This document shows positions 1 through 12,160 of a stretch of DNA of 64,000 nt, piece after piece. Source of the stretch: Eustoma russellianum. Its lineage: Eukaryota > Streptophyta > Magnoliopsida > Gentianales > Gentianaceae. Numbering within the stretch: position 1 is the stretch's first letter; each line of letters starts with the position of its first letter. Under the pieces are notes generated by a model. The model saw nothing but the letters and a program-made list of their open reading frames with translations. It was not told the DNA's origin and made no database searches. Location: positions 11,026,926 to 11,090,925 of the forward strand of contig AP025062.1 in NCBI GenBank assembly GCA_036186865.1. The letters run 5' to 3'. The translations under genes and the position numbers were made by a program.

Positions 1-101
1 TCGCAAAAATGTGTCAAGTAATAAATTGTATCATGCATTTCTTTAACGCACGTTATTTAAATCATGCATTTTATGAATCACTCAAACTCTTTTTCTCAAC
101 A
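1..101 (-). repeat. 5' terminal 101 bp of a Sirevirus-like LTR (family B), reverse orientation
   Basis: Read on the minus strand, this begins TGTTGAGAAAAAGAGTTT at 101 and follows the start of the LTR at 42878, including the shared words TGCATGATTTAAAT and TTGACACATTTTTGCGA. It is therefore the beginning of a family B LTR whose remainder lies left of the window. It abuts sequence at 102 that matches the 3' LTR of Sirevirus A from about 8499, so it appears to be inserted into, or joined to, that 5' LTR. The target-site duplication cannot be checked because the other end is outside. Confidence 0.8.
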
Positions 102-2151
102 TAATATACATTGGAAGTTTCTACAACTTACCAAAAAGGGTAAAAGTGGTATTTTGAGTTTGTGCAGGTACTTGACATGGTGAAAGTGTGTCAAGGACAC
201 ATTTTTCTCTCACCAGGGGTATTTTGGTCCTTTTACCGCCCAATGGCATTTTTGTTATTTTGCACAAGGAATCTCTTGAGCATCTTATTATCTTCATTTT
301 GGAGTTTGTTTGTGGTATTCTTGAAGATTAGTTGGTATTTTTCTATTTTATTTCTCTATTTGGTGATATTATCGACATCGACGATATATGTGACAGTTTT
401 CGTGTCACACTTTATTTTCTTCTTGAAGACTCTCATATATATATTATTGGAGGTTTCTAATCATATTTCTGAAGAGATTTTAATGGAGTTATTGGTGCAA
501 AATTTATCGCAACATACAAAAGAAAAAGTGGAAATTTTCGAATATATATTGACATAATCTTGTCAACTTTTATTTGTTGATTTCTCTTCATTATTTCTGA
601 GGTTGTACACTTTATTTACAGCTGAAAAACATCCATAAAAGTATGAAAATGATGGTGTATTCATTTTATAACATGTGTACAAGTGGACCAAAAAAACAAA
701 CTAGTTGCCAAAAGTTACCAACTTGGAAATTCCTATTTTGAAACCAACCACTATTTTTGGAGGTTGGGAGCGGATTTTTTGTTAAAACTTCCAGCCATTC
801 TTTGACCTATTCTTGTGTCAAGAAGTTGAGGAAGTTTTGGTGGAATATTCCCTCTACAGTATCTTCACATAGCAAACAATTTCCATGTCATTTTCAAGAC
901 CAAATTTCGACCAAGATAAGGATGCAAGGTGGACCAATTATGTTTCTCCATATTGCCAAGGGTACAAGATGATTATGTGGCCAACCAATGATGTGAAGTC
1001 AACTAGGACTTGATGTTGAAGATGTTGACGTATAGGAGCTCTTATCTTCAAAGCCTATTTCACACTATAAATAGGAGGCAAAGGTGAAGAAGAAGAACAC
1101 ACACTTGAAAGCTAAAGCTGAAGATCATTCTTGCTATTCTCTTCTTATCTTGATTCATTATTTGTATCTAAGGTGTTTCATTTCTTGTTGTTGTTGAGCT
1201 ACATTATTCACGCCTCTCTTGGTGTTTCTGTTAGATTGATTAGCCAAATCTATAAGGCTACACAAATAGGTGATAAAAGTGTTGCAACCAAGAAGTGCAT
1301 AGAGGTGTTCATCCAAGTCTTGAATAGGGTTAGTGTTTAACCCAAGGATCAAGCTTGAATCTTGTTGTATTTGTGTTCATTTCATAGTGAAATCCAAGGC
1401 AAGGTGTTCCTTGGGACTGGAGTAGGTCACATTGATCGAACTAGGATAAATCTTCAGTGTTCTTGTCTTCTTGCTACTTCTCTGTTTTCTGCCCGTTTTC
1501 ACTGCATATTTCACACAATTTCACACGTCTTGAAAAAATAGCAAAACGCTTTCAAAATTTGTTATTTTTGGTGGAGTTATACTTCAAACTGTTAGCTTTG
1601 ATTTGCAACAAGAATCACTTGATTTGAGCAAAGTAAAGTTAGTCTTTCAGTCGTTGCAAGATAACTGCTTCATTCTGGCTGCAATCTGATTAGTTTCAAA
1701 GAAACTTGCATTCTGAATTTATAAAGTATAGTTTTAGGTCAGGGCCTTTTTGAAACTTAACCTAGATATCCTAAGGAGTGTTTTGACATCAACCTTTTTG
1801 GTTGAGTAATTAAAGAGAAACACATTTTCAAAATTCAGCACTATTCTATCCAATTCTGTCCAGATTGACCATCTGAACCTTTTCTTTTGGCTAAAGGGTC
1901 AAACAATCTTATTTTTGTCTTATTTTTTGACAGAGTCTAGTAAAGATATTGAAAAATTAATTTATGAAAAGTTTCATATTTTTTGGAGTTGTGTACACTT
2001 AGTTTGAAATTTTCAAAAAACGGGTACTGAATCTGAGGAGGTCTCAAATTCTGTTTTCAAATGGGATTTTATTAAAGGGTAGTAGTGTAATTTCCGCTAA
2101 CCACTATTCACCCCCCTCTTGTGATGTTTGCTGCAAGTGTACGGTCCAACA
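102..2151 (+). repeat. 5' LTR of Sirevirus A, start truncated
   Basis: It aligns along its length with the 3' LTR from about 8499 to 10613 and with the partial LTR at 47640-49999. It ends GGTCCAACA at 2151, directly before the primer-binding site. The first 470 bp or so of the LTR, which in the 3' copy carry the CGATCGATCG palindromes, are missing here because a reverse family B LTR occupies the left edge. The apparent short ORFs in it recur in the 3' LTR and are not genes. Confidence 0.88.
1066..1074 (+). promoter_or_regulatory. LTR TATA box (TATAAATAG) of Sirevirus A
   Basis: TATAAATAG follows CACAC and precedes GAGGCAAAGGTGAAG. The same box lies at 9541-9549 in the 3' LTR and at 48912-48920 in the partial copy. 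Conservation in three LTR copies supports it as the promoter core that marks the U3/R border. Confidence 0.7.
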
Positions 2152-2153
2152 AT

Positions 2154-2166
2154 TGGTATCAGAGCC
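2154..2166 (+). other. Primer-binding site for initiator tRNA-Met
   Basis: TGGTATCAGAGCC lies two bases after the LTR end at 2151. It is complementary to the 3' end of plant initiator methionine tRNA, the usual Copia primer. An identical site follows the Sirevirus C LTR at 53873-53885. It is not a tRNA gene. Confidence 0.92.
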
Positions 2167-2273
2167 AGGTTAACACCACTCTAAGAAACAAGATTCAACA
2201 CCATACAAAGAAGACAAAGCCAATAAACAGCAATTCACAGTAGTCTGCTTATCTCAAATTAAAGGTACATAAA

Positions 2274-3150
2274 ATGGCCATTGTTTCGCACAAAGGTGAG
2301 TTGGAAGGTATGTCTACTCAACGTCCTCCTCTTTTCGATGATAATAATTTTGTTCATTGAAAACTTATGATGAGGCTATTTTTAATGGCTATAGACACCG
2401 ATTTATGGTCTATAGTTGAAGATGGGCCGTACATTCCAATGAAAGTTGTACAAGTAAATGGTGTAACACAAGACGTAGAAAAGTATAAAAGTGAATGTTC
2501 ATCTGTAGATAAAAAGAAAATATCTATGAATGCTAAAGCGATGCAATTGCTTTTAAACGGACCTACGACTTCTGAAGCAGGTCATGTATGAAATTGCACT
2601 AGTCCACACGACATGTGGAAATCACTAGAATTAAAGCATGAAGGTACTAGCGGTGTAAAAGAGTCGAAAATAAACATTCTTATGTCTGAACTTGAATCGC
2701 TTAAAATGTTGCCGAACGAATCCATAACATCTATGGATTTGAGGATTACTAATATTTTCAATGCATTTGAATCTTTAGGCAAACCTTTTACCAACAATGA
2801 GAAGGTTCAAAAAGTGTTGCGAAGTCTTCCTGCTGAATGGGATCCAAAAGTAACAGCAATCGAGAAGACAAAAGCAATCACAAAAAAGGAGAAATTGATA
2901 GGCTCACTTAGAGTATACGAGGTAAAATTAAACCAATGGAAGTCCGAGTCATCAAAATCTAGAAGTAAGTTTATTGCTTTCAAAACAACTTAAACACATA
3001 ATAATGGTGAAAGTAATAGCGATAGTGAATTAGATGATGACTTAATCTTAGTGGCTGGAAAACTTAGAAAGTTTTTCAAACAGCCTAATAGGAATGGAAA
3101 ACAATCTTCTTCTTCTACTTCTTCTCAACTTAGAAAAAAATTCTAATAAC
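2274..3150 (+). pseudogene. gag (UBN2-type) of Sirevirus A, broken
   Basis: The ATG at 2274 opens a Copia gag. The words PPLFDDNNF, DTDLWSIVEDGP, MWKSLELKHEGT and LRSLPAEWDPKVTAIE match the UBN2-type capsid region, which forms the retroelement particle. A TGA at about 2358 replaces the Trp that normally follows NNFVH. A second TGA falls at 2589 and a TAA at 2991. Two overlapping reading frames cover the rest. A degenerate CCHC zinc knuckle (YKCGQKG) is visible at about 3178-3200. Confidence 0.8.
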
Positions 3151-3407
3151 AAGTGGTACAATAAAAAATTAAAGTGATATAAGTGTGGACAAAAGGGCAC
3201 ACCTCTTACGATTTTCTGACGAAGAAAAATAATAATAATGATAACAATAATAATGAACAAGTCAAAGACAAGGAGCCCCAAAGGTCCAAGCCAAATGAGT
3301 CAAAGACAAGAAAAGGAAAAAGGGCAATGAAGGCAAGGACGTGGAGCGACCCGTCTGACTAAGAATCCGACACTGAGGAAGCTCAAATCTGCTTTGTATC
3401 CAACGAG

Positions 3408-4195
3408 GTGAGTTCTTCATCCGATATAGATTCTAACAGTGAAATGTCCTTTAAAGGAATGTATAAAGAATTATTAAAGATGCATGCTCACTGTAAACAA
3501 TTATCTAAAGAAAAGAATAAACTAATTGAAGAAAATAACAAGTTGAAGACGTCCAACTTGGAATTTTCTGATCAATTAGAATCTTTTAAACAAGAGTCTA
3601 CTAATACTCTTGATTCTTTAGAGATTAAAATTGAATCATATAGGAAAAATGAACAAACATTAAAAACTAAAAATAGTATGTTAAAATCGAAGTTAGATAA
3701 TTGTGAAAAAGAAACTTCTCAACTTAAATCTTCTAAACTAGACTAAGAAAAAATGTTAGAACAATTTAAATCTAGAACTAACATGCTAGACACACTTATA
3801 TCATCACAAAAATATGAAAACGATAAAACCAAGCTAGGATATAAAGAAGAAATTGTAAAGGTAGATAAACATACTAAGTTTGTTTCATCTAGTACAGAAC
3901 TACCATACAAAACAGGAAAAATAAATTCAACTTTGCATGCTACTCCTCCTGCTCATTCTAAGGTAAAAATGCAACATCCACCCACAAAAGCACACACATA
4001 TAAATGTGCCACAAAGCAAAATTATGCATCTAGACCAACTAACAATTATGCCTATATGTATACAAATGTGAATAGACAAAATAAAATGCATGCAACTTAT
4101 TATAACGCATATAGATATAATCATAGGCAATTATCTTATTTTTCTTATAGGAATGCTTATGACCACACGTACATAGCACCATATAAGAGATAAAA
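3408..4195 (+). pseudogene. gag C-terminal coiled-coil region of Sirevirus A
   Basis: Two in-frame segments, 3408-3746 and 3753-4193, are split by a TAG at 3744-3746. The first is almost wholly charged heptad-like sequence rich in Lys, Glu, Leu and Asn, hence a predicted coiled coil. The second is rich in Tyr, Asn, His and Thr and has low complexity. Sireviruses typically have such an extended gag between the capsid and protease; Sirevirus C has the equivalent at 55032-55470. The segment 4196-4500 continues the linker with stops. Confidence 0.6.
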
Positions 4196-4499
4196 TCATA
4201 TGCCTGATTTTAGCTATCAAAAACGGCCACAAATAATACATATAAACCAAGATATAACATGTATGAAAATACATCATCTTTTAAATGGAATGGTCAAGTA
4301 CATGTTAATATGCTTTATTCAACTAATGTCAAATATGTGCCTAGAAGGTATATCCAAGTTTGGATACCCAAAGGGTATATAAACAAGGATGGTGCCCCTA
4401 ACATCCAAGGACCCAAGTAAAAGGTACCTAAAACTTTGTCTCCATTGTAAGTAAATTGCAAAGAAGGCAAAAAGGAGGTAAAGCCAAAGAATCTAAAAA

Positions 4500-4936
4500 C
4501 CAAGTGGTTTTTAGATAGTAGGTGCTCAAGGCATATGACATGCAACCCCAAATTATTCACCGAGCTGGATCAAATAAAAAACAGAGGAAAAGTGACATTC
4601 GGTAACAACAACAAAGGAAAGGTTGTTGGAAAATGGACAATTAAGGACCCTAACACATTTCAAATACGAAATGTGTTGTTAGTAAGCAATCTATCTTACA
4701 ATTTACTTAGTATTTTGCAACTTATTGATTGTGTATACAATGTTTTTTTTCTTCATGAGTCATGTGATATAAAAAAAGGAGAGATTGTGCTAAAAGGAAA
4801 TAGAGATGGTAATATTTATACACTATCATTAAATAGCATGTTAGGTACTAGGATTAAGTGTTCAGTATCTTATGACTTAGATGTGAACTTATGGCATATA
4901 CGACTAAGCCATATAAGGATTCCAACTATTGAATAG
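4500..4936 (+). pseudogene. Aspartic protease and GAG-pre-integrase start, Sirevirus A
   Basis: KWFLDSRCSRHMTCN at about 4502 is the Copia protease active-site region (normally DSG-CSRHMT). The Asp is kept but the Gly is Arg. VLLVSNLSYNLLSILQL follows, as expected for the end of the domain. LWHIRLSHIRIPTIE at 4886 is the start of the GAG-pre-integrase zinc region (family form LWHRRLGH). A TAG at 4934 ends this segment. Confidence 0.78.
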
Positions 4937-5767
4937 TTATTTAAGAAGAACCTAATTAGAGGCATGCCTAAGTTAGACTTAGATAATTTTCAACTATGTG
5001 AAACTTGTATTGAAGAAAAACACATAAAAGAAACACTGAAACCAAAACATGAATTGAGTACTAGTCATGTACTAGAATTGCTTCACTTAGACTTATTTGA
5101 TCCAAGTAAGACCAGAAATCTTGGTGGACACTACTATGTATGTGTCATAGTAGATGGTTACTCACAATACACATGGACATTGTTCTTAACACACAAAGGA
5201 GATGCTCCATTGTCAATCGAAACTCTTATCAAGCAACTCGAAAATCTTTACGAAGAAAATATTAAAAGAATTAGAAGTGATAGAGGTGGAGAATTTAAAA
5301 ACAAATATGTAATCAAGTGTTGTGAATTACATGGAATAAAACATGAATTCTCACCACCTAGGACACCAAAACTCAATGGAGTTGTTGAACATAAAAATAG
5401 AACCATATAGGAAATAGCAAGGACAATGTTGCGTGAAAACAGAGTACCTAAATATTTATGGGTTGAAGCTGTTCGTTGTGCTTGTTATATTATAAATAGG
5501 CTTTCTATTAGAAAGAAATTAAATAAAACACCTTACAAATTGTTAAATAATATACATCCTAAGGTAGATTATCTTAGATTTTTTGGTTGTAAATGTTTTG
5601 TACTTAATACTAAAGATAATCTATACAAATTTGAACAAAAGTCTATTGAATGCATACTTGTTGGTTACTCAACAAATTCTAGAGCATATAGGTGTTATAA
5701 TCCTGCATCTAGAAAGATAATTGAATCCATACATTTGAAATTCAATGAGAATGCATGTTTGAAGTAA
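4937..5767 (+). pseudogene. Integrase of Sirevirus A, with stop codons
   Basis: CETCIEEKHIKE completes the HHCC zinc motif. The catalytic triad is readable: Asp in LLHLDLF (about 5090), Asp in RSDRGGEF (about 5275) and Glu in GVVEHKNRT (about 5388). A TAG at 5408 replaces the Gln that normally follows RTI. The C-terminal part continues to 5767 with FFGCKCFVLNTKDNL, the conserved post-core region of Copia integrases. The enzyme would insert the element cDNA into the host genome. The stop makes this copy inactive. Confidence 0.85.
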
Positions 5768-6189
5768 GTGATAAAAAGAAACACAAGGATAATATTGAAA
5801 ATATGTTTGATGATGATGATATATTGCCTGAGCATTTTCATGATCATCTAGAACCAACTCCCCATGAACAAGACATTCATGAAACCTTAGGTAACGAAAT
5901 TTTGCAACTGGAAGATACTCCATCTAATTTACAAGATGTTCTGATTGTATATGATAATGTTCATACAAATGAAACATTTGAACAAGATAAAGGTGAACCT
6001 AGTCAACCTAAGAATTGATGGTACATAAAGGATAAACATAAACACCCTAAGAAATTAATTATTGGGGATTCAAGTGTTGGGGTTAGAACGCGTAGAAACA
6101 TAAGTCAAGCTGAAGGACATAACTTAATCTCCCACTAAGAACCTAAGAATGTTAAGGAAGCCTTAGGGGATATATCATGGATAGATGCC
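5768..6189 (+). pseudogene. Integrase-RT linker of Sirevirus A
   Basis: An acidic stretch is readable at 5755-6018 (many Asp, Glu and His), then about 170 bases with stops lead into the RT. Sirevirus C has a comparable acidic linker at about 56880-57240. Nothing else was recognised here. Confidence 0.5.
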
Positions 6190-6860
6190 ATGCATGAGGA
6201 GTTAAACAAATTCACCAGGAACAACGTGTGGGACTTAGTACCTAAACCCAAAAATAAATCCATTATAGGGACAAAAGTAGTCTTTAGGAACAAAATGGAT
6301 GAACAAGGTAACATCACAAGAAATAATGCTAGGCTAGTCGCACAAGGTTATAATCAACAGGAAGGAATTGATTATGAAGAAACCTTCGCACCCGTTGCAC
6401 GACTAGAAGCAATTAGTTTATTACTTACTATTGCAAGTTTAAGTAGCATAAAATGTCAAGAGTGAATTCTTTATGGATACATCCAAGAAGAAGTTTTTGT
6501 CAAACAACCCCCTAGATTTGAAGATCCAAAGAATACTAACCATGTATACAATCTTAAGAAAGCTCTATATGGTTTGAAACAAGCTTCAAGAGCTTGGTAT
6601 AATAGATTTGCAAACTTTCTTATTGCAAATAATTATCAAAGGGGTACCATAGACAACACTTTATTTCTAAAAATAAAAGATAACATCTTATTGATAGTTC
6701 AAATATACGTAGATGACATCATCTTTGGCTCAATCAACCCTACCTTAGTAAAAGATTTCAAAGAGTGTATGAAGTGTGAATTTAAGATGTCAATGGTAAG
6801 AGAGTTGAACTACTTCTTAAGGCTACAAATTAAACAAACCCCTTAGAGAATTCACATTAG
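6190..6860 (+). pseudogene. Reverse transcriptase of Sirevirus A, interrupted
   Basis: The RT starts as MHEELNKFTRNNVWDLVPKP and contains ARLVAQGYNQQEGIDY and ETFAPVARLEAI. The catalytic motif YVDDIIFGS is at about 6706. The stretch that normally reads KQMDVKSAFLNG is missing around 6455-6475, and a TGA ends the first segment there. A TAG follows KQTP at about 6844. Compared with the same domain at 57244 in Sirevirus C, this copy has lost a few tens of bases. Confidence 0.85.
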
Positions 6861-7658
6861 CCAACTTAAGTATGTTAATGATATGATTAAAATGTTTAGC
6901 TTTGAAGAGTTGAAACCAACACCTACCCCTATGAGCGTTAGCACCAAACTAGACAAGGATGAAAATGGTAAACCTTTTGATGACACTCTATATAGGTCTG
7001 TGATTAGGTCATTGTTATACTTAACCGCATCTAGACCAGATATAATGTTTAGTGTGTGTATGTGTGCTAGGTTTCAATCTTGTCCTGCAGTATCACATTA
7101 TAATACGTTGAAAAAGATATTTAGATATCTTAAACATACACCTCATTTAGGACTTTGGTACAATAGAAATGCCAAATTGGAATTATAGGCATATAGTGAT
7201 GCTGATTATGGTTGTTGCAAAATAGATAGAAAATCCACCAGCGGAACTTGTCAATTTATAGGAACCAACTTGATTTCGTGTTTTTCAAAAAAAACAAGCT
7301 AGTGTATCTCTCTACAATCGAAGCAAGGTATATAGCCTTAAGTTTATGCACTACCCAAATACTTTGGCTTAAACAGTAACTTAATGATTTTGGCATTAAA
7401 ATGAATAAGATTCCAATTTTTTGCGATAGCAGAAGTGCGATCAATCTTTCTCGGAATCCGGTACTTTATTCTAAGTCCAAACACATTGAGGTAAGATATC
7501 ATTTTCTCCATAACCATGTTCAAAATGAGGACATAACCATAGATCATGTAAGAAATGATCATCAAGTAGCTGATATCTTCACCAAACCCCTTAATCAAGC
7601 CACTTTTGAAACTTTACAAACCAAGTTAGGTATGGTGACCTACAATACAATTGCGTAA
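6861..7658 (+). pseudogene. RT thumb and RNase H of Sirevirus A
   Basis: TASRPDIMFSVCMCARFQ and IFRYLKHTPHLGLWY are the conserved sequence after the Copia RT. The RNase H part includes AYSDADYGCC, FCDSRSAINLSRNPV, KHIEVRYHFL and VADIFTKPLN. A TAG before AYSDADY (about 7186) and a frame change near 7290-7400 break it. The polyprotein ends at 7658. Confidence 0.85.
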
Positions 7659-8022
7659 TTCTATCTTTTGTATGATTTGCAACATAAAGGGGGAGATAGA
7701 ATAAGAACATGATTTTAGATTTTAAGCCATGATTTGGAGGTAGAATAATAAGTTAAGTTCAATTGGTATAAGTTTCAATTGGTGTTCAATTGTCTTGGGG
7801 CATAGGCTAAGGGGGAGAGTATAATTTGAGGGGGATCACATATGTTAAAAACATATATCTAAAAAGAGTTTGAAAGTTTGAAAGCAATTGGTATAATATT
7901 GGTGAGTTTTTCAAAACAATTCAATTGATATAAAATTGTAGATATATAATAAATAGTTGGTAAAGAGGTGTAACATTAAAATCATATAGGGTTATTTTGA
8001 AAATCATCCAAAAGGGGGAGAA
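7659..8022 (+). other. 3' untranslated region with several polypurine tracts
   Basis: Four G-rich purine runs occur: AAAGGGGGAGATA (about 7686), AAGGGGGAGAGT (about 7809), GAGGGGGAT (about 7828) and AAAAGGGGGAGAA directly before the 3' LTR (8010-8022). The last is the expected plus-strand primer. Several such tracts in this position are a known Sirevirus feature. No ORF of note is present. Confidence 0.75.
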
Positions 8023-10613
8023 TGTTGAGAAATATGTTTGGCTAATTTTCAAAGTCATGATTTTAAGTGTTGAATGCACAATAATGTCAAACATGGTGTT
8101 ATAATTGGTCAAAAGTTGAGAAAGTGAAGAAAAATGACATAGTGAAGAAAAGTGACATCGATCTCTCAGGTTGGGACACATCGATCGATCGATGCACATC
8201 GAACCCTCACATTGATCGATCCATGTAAGGTATATAGAAACCAAGACCTTACTGTGAGACATCGATCTCTAAACCTGAGAAACATTGATCCGTCACTTCG
8301 ATCGATCGATGTAGGTTAGAGACAAATTCAGAACCTCACTGTGAGACATCAATCTCTCAAGCAGAGACATTTCGATCGATCGATGTATATGGTTTTTAGT
8401 AATATTTTTCTAAAATGTGATAAAATGGTTGTCCTCATTTTTACATGATTCATATATGTTTATCATGTTGTTATTATGTGATTTTGATAAATATTACGCA
8501 TTGTGACTAACATGCCTTGGAAGTTTCGACAACTTACCAAAAAGAGCAAAAGTGACATTTTGAGTTTGTGAAGGTACTTGACATGGTGAAAATGTTTCAA
8601 GGGCATATTTATCTCTTATTTATCATCAAAAAGGTGTGATTATATCTATTTCTGACCATCAGAGTCATTTTTAAAGTTTTCTCTCACCAGGGGTATTTTG
8701 GTCATTTTTCCTCCCGAGGGCATTTTTCGTCATTGTACTCAAGAAATCTCTTCAATATCTTATTATATTCATTTTGGAGTTTATTTTTGGTATTCTTGAA
8801 GATTAGTTGGTGTTTTTCTATTTTATTTCTCTATTTGGTGATATTATCGACATCGACGATATATGTGACGGTTTTCGTGTCACACTTTATTTTCTTCTTG
8901 AAGACTCTCATATATATATTATTGGAGGTTCCTAATCATATTTCTGAAGAGATTTTAATAGAGTTATTGGTGCGAAATTTATCGCAACATACAAAAGAAA
9001 AAGTGGAAATTTTTGAATATATATTGACATAATCTTGTCAACTATTATTTGTTGATTTCTCTTCATTATTTCTGAGGTTGTACACTTTATTTACAGCTGA
9101 TAAACGCCCACAAAAGTGTGGAAATGATGGTGTATTCATTTTATAACATGTGTACAAGTGGACCATAAAAACAAACTAGTTCCCAAAAGTTACCAACTTG
9201 GAAATTCCTATTTTGAAACCAACGACTATTTTTGGAGGTTGGGAGCTGATTTTTTGTTCAAACTTTCAGCCAATCTTTGACCTATTCTTGTGTCAAGAAG
9301 TTGAGAAAGTTTTGGTGGAATATTCCCTCTACATTATCTTCACATAGCGAACAATTTCCATGTCATTTTCAAGATCAAATTTCGACCAAGATAAGGATGC
9401 AAGGTGGACCAATTATGTTTCTCCATATTGCTAAGGGTACAAGGCGATTATGTGGCCAACCAATGATGTGAAGTCAACTAGGACTTGATGTTGAAGATGT
9501 TGACATATAGGAGCTCTTATCCTAAAAGCCTATTTCACACTATAAATAGGAGGCAAAGGTGAAGAAGAACACACACTTGGAAGCTAAAGCTGAAGATCAT
9601 TCTTGCTATTCTCTTCTTATCCTTGATTCCTTATTTGTAGTTAAGGTATTTCATTTCTTGTTATTGTTGAGCTACATTATACATGCCTCTCTTGGTGTTT
9701 TTGTAAGATTGAAGCCAAATTTATAAGGTTACATCAATAGGTGATAAGTGTTGCAACCAAGAAGTGCATAGAGGTGTTCATCTAAGTCTTGAATAGGGTT
9801 AGTGTTTAACCCAAGAATGAAGTTTGGATCTTGTTGTTTTGTGTTCATTTCATAGTGAAATCCAAGAAAAGGTGTTCTTTGGGACTGGAGTAGGTCACAT
9901 TGACCGAACCATGATAAATCTTTGGTGTTCTTGTCTTCTTTCTACTTTTCTGTTTTCTGCCCGTTTTCACTGCAAATTTGACACAACTTCACACGTCTTA
10001 AAAAATAGCAAAACACTTTCAAAATTCTTTATTTTAGGTGGAGTTATACTTCAAACTGTTATCTTTTATTGCAATAAGAATCACTTGATTTGAGCAAAGT
10101 AAAGTTAGTCTTTCAGTCGTTGCAAGATAACTGCTTCATTCTGGCTGCAATCTGATTAGTTTCAAAGAAACTTGCATTCTGAATTTATAAAGTATAGTTT
10201 TAGTTCAGGGCCTTTTTGAAACTTAACCTAGACATCCTAAGGAGTGTTTTGACATCAACCTTTTCGGTTGAGTAATTAAAGAGAAACCCGTTTTCAAAGT
10301 TCAGCACTATTCTGTGCAATTCTGTCCAGATTGACAATCTGAATCTTTTTATTTGGAAGAAGGGTCAAACAATCTTATTTTTATCTCATTTTTGGACAGC
10401 ATCTAGTCAAGACATTGAAATTAATTTTAGGAATTCACACTTTTTGAGTTGTGTACACTGAGTTTTGAATTTTTCAAAAACAGGTACCGAATCTTAGGAG
10501 GTCTCAGATTCTGTTTTCAAAGGGGATTTTATTAAAGGGTAGTAGTGTAATTTCCGCTAACCACTATTCACCTTCTCCTCTACTAGTGTTTACTGCAGGT
10601 GTACAGTCTAACA
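8023..10613 (+). repeat. 3' LTR of Sirevirus A (2591 bp)
   Basis: It begins TGTTGAG after the polypurine tract and ends TCTAACA at 10613, with TG...CA ends. It is collinear with 102-2151 from about 8499 onward and with 47640-49999. The 5' part (about 8153-8385) carries three modules of the ATCGATCGATCGAT palindrome cluster. A TATA box is at 9541-9549. The flank after 10613 is TAAAC, but the matching left flank is outside the window. Confidence 0.88.
8153..8385 (+). repeat. Cluster of CGATCGATCG palindrome modules in the LTR of Sirevirus A
   Basis: Three imperfect modules each contain a half-site ACATCGATCTCTCA followed by one or two fuller palindromes (ACATCGATCGATCGATG, TTCGATCGATCGATGT). 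The modules are separated by about 80-100 bp, partly with the words CCTCACTGTGAG or CCTTACTGTGAG. The same modules appear in Sirevirus C and in the Tork-like LTR, although the surrounding sequence is unrelated. Confidence 0.85.
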
Positions 10614-11205
10614 TAAACATGTCTTTTTTCATCTGGTAATTGTGAAACAGTAACGTTGAATCGGTAGTCGGTGATCCTTTGTCCATCAACAAAGAATAAA
10701 CACAAGCCGGTATTCTCATGACATCAACCCTCTTGGGTTCCGATATTATACGACGCTCCAAACAATAACATCCGATATGCTCCATGACTTCAACCACTCC
10801 AGTTCAGATGCCATGACAGCGCCCCAACTGAACATATAAATACGGTAACATAACATGATATATCTGGGCACTTTTCAAAACATTTATACGACGCAACATT
10901 ATGCAAATGACTCTATTTCTATTCTATATCACATGTATAAATATCCCAATAGTACTTTTATCATCACACCCTTAAAGCTTACTATATCACTCTTAATCTC
11001 TATCTTAAGGTATGAAATGTCCATCTTCTATTTAACATAAAGGGCCAAAAACCTTAATTTCCTACACTATTCCATGTTCTTTCATATTTCATATAAATAT
11101 ACATAAAGTAACCATGTCTTTTATCATACTTTATTTTCTATCTCTAATCTTTCTAAACATATATCAACTGATTTATTCCTTGTCCTATTACATATATAAA
11201 CCGTG

Positions 11206-11320
<115 letters not shown>

Positions 11321-12106
11321 GCCAAGGATGTGATCAAACCCTACTTTAGTATACTTTCATATATAACCTCATATTTCATGTAATATATATATATATATAT
11401 ATATAAAGTAACCGTATTTCTTATCATACTATATTTTATATTACTTTCTATCCATAAACATATACGCAACCATTTATTTCTTATTCAATTATATATATCT
11501 ATAAACTTTGTATCTATGTGTGTACCCAAAATTGTACATTAGGCCGAAATATATATAATATATGTACTCTATTGTAAGACTTTTATACACTTTACATATA
11601 TGTATTCATAACATATAGATTATTCATTTCTCTTCTAAAAATATTTTACCCGTGTATTTATATGCATATATGTATATACCTTTAATTGAATAACTTCCAT
11701 ACACTTTACAGGTAATTATCCATAGCCTATAGAATAATCATTTTTTATATTTTAACTTATATACTATACATATGTATACTTAAGATATTTTAAAACCATC
11801 TTTACTATAGAGAAGGCCATATAGCCCGAATAATTATGTACATGTATACCATTTATATACATTTTCATGACATATTATTTATTATACATAACTTGGTCAT
11901 TTTCATATTTTAACTTATATACCATACATATATGTATTCATAAAGTATATTTAGGACATTTTCATCAAATAAAGGCCTTGTGACAGTATGGCGTATGTAC
12001 CACATACATATACAAATTTTATACCATATGCCTATAATTTTTCAATATATATGATAAAACTGATTTTATAAAAAAAATACTTCCTAGCCACTTTGTTTTG
12101 ATGTGT

Positions 12107-12109
<3 letters not shown>

Positions 12110-12156
<47 letters not shown>
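12110..12156. repeat. (AT)n microsatellite
   Basis: An uninterrupted AT dinucleotide array of about 46 bases, followed by TTTTG. The surrounding 11320-12700 is AT-rich with many ATATAC and CATATATG words and no coding signal. Confidence 0.95.

Positions 12157-12160
<4 letters not shown>

Larger units (their letters stand above)
102..10613 (+). mobile_element. Sirevirus A: decayed Copia LTR retrotransposon
   Basis: The order is 5' LTR (start missing), tRNA-Met primer site, gag, coiled-coil region, protease, integrase, reverse transcriptase, RNase H, several polypurine tracts, 3' LTR. This order (integrase before RT) defines Ty1/Copia. Long LTRs, a long gag C-terminal region and several polypurine tracts are Sirevirus (SIRE/Maximus) traits. 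Every coding domain is recognisable, but each is cut by stops or frameshifts, so the copy is not autonomous. No third ORF lies between RNase H and the 3' LTR, unlike Sirevirus C at 52465. Confidence 0.9.

Noticed and set aside
2154..2166. tRNA gene
   Set aside because: Only the 13 bases complementary to the tRNA-Met 3' end are present, as a primer site.
10564..10797. 77-codon minus ORF as a host gene
   Set aside because: It crosses the end of the Sirevirus A LTR at 10613. The part outside matches nothing I recognise.
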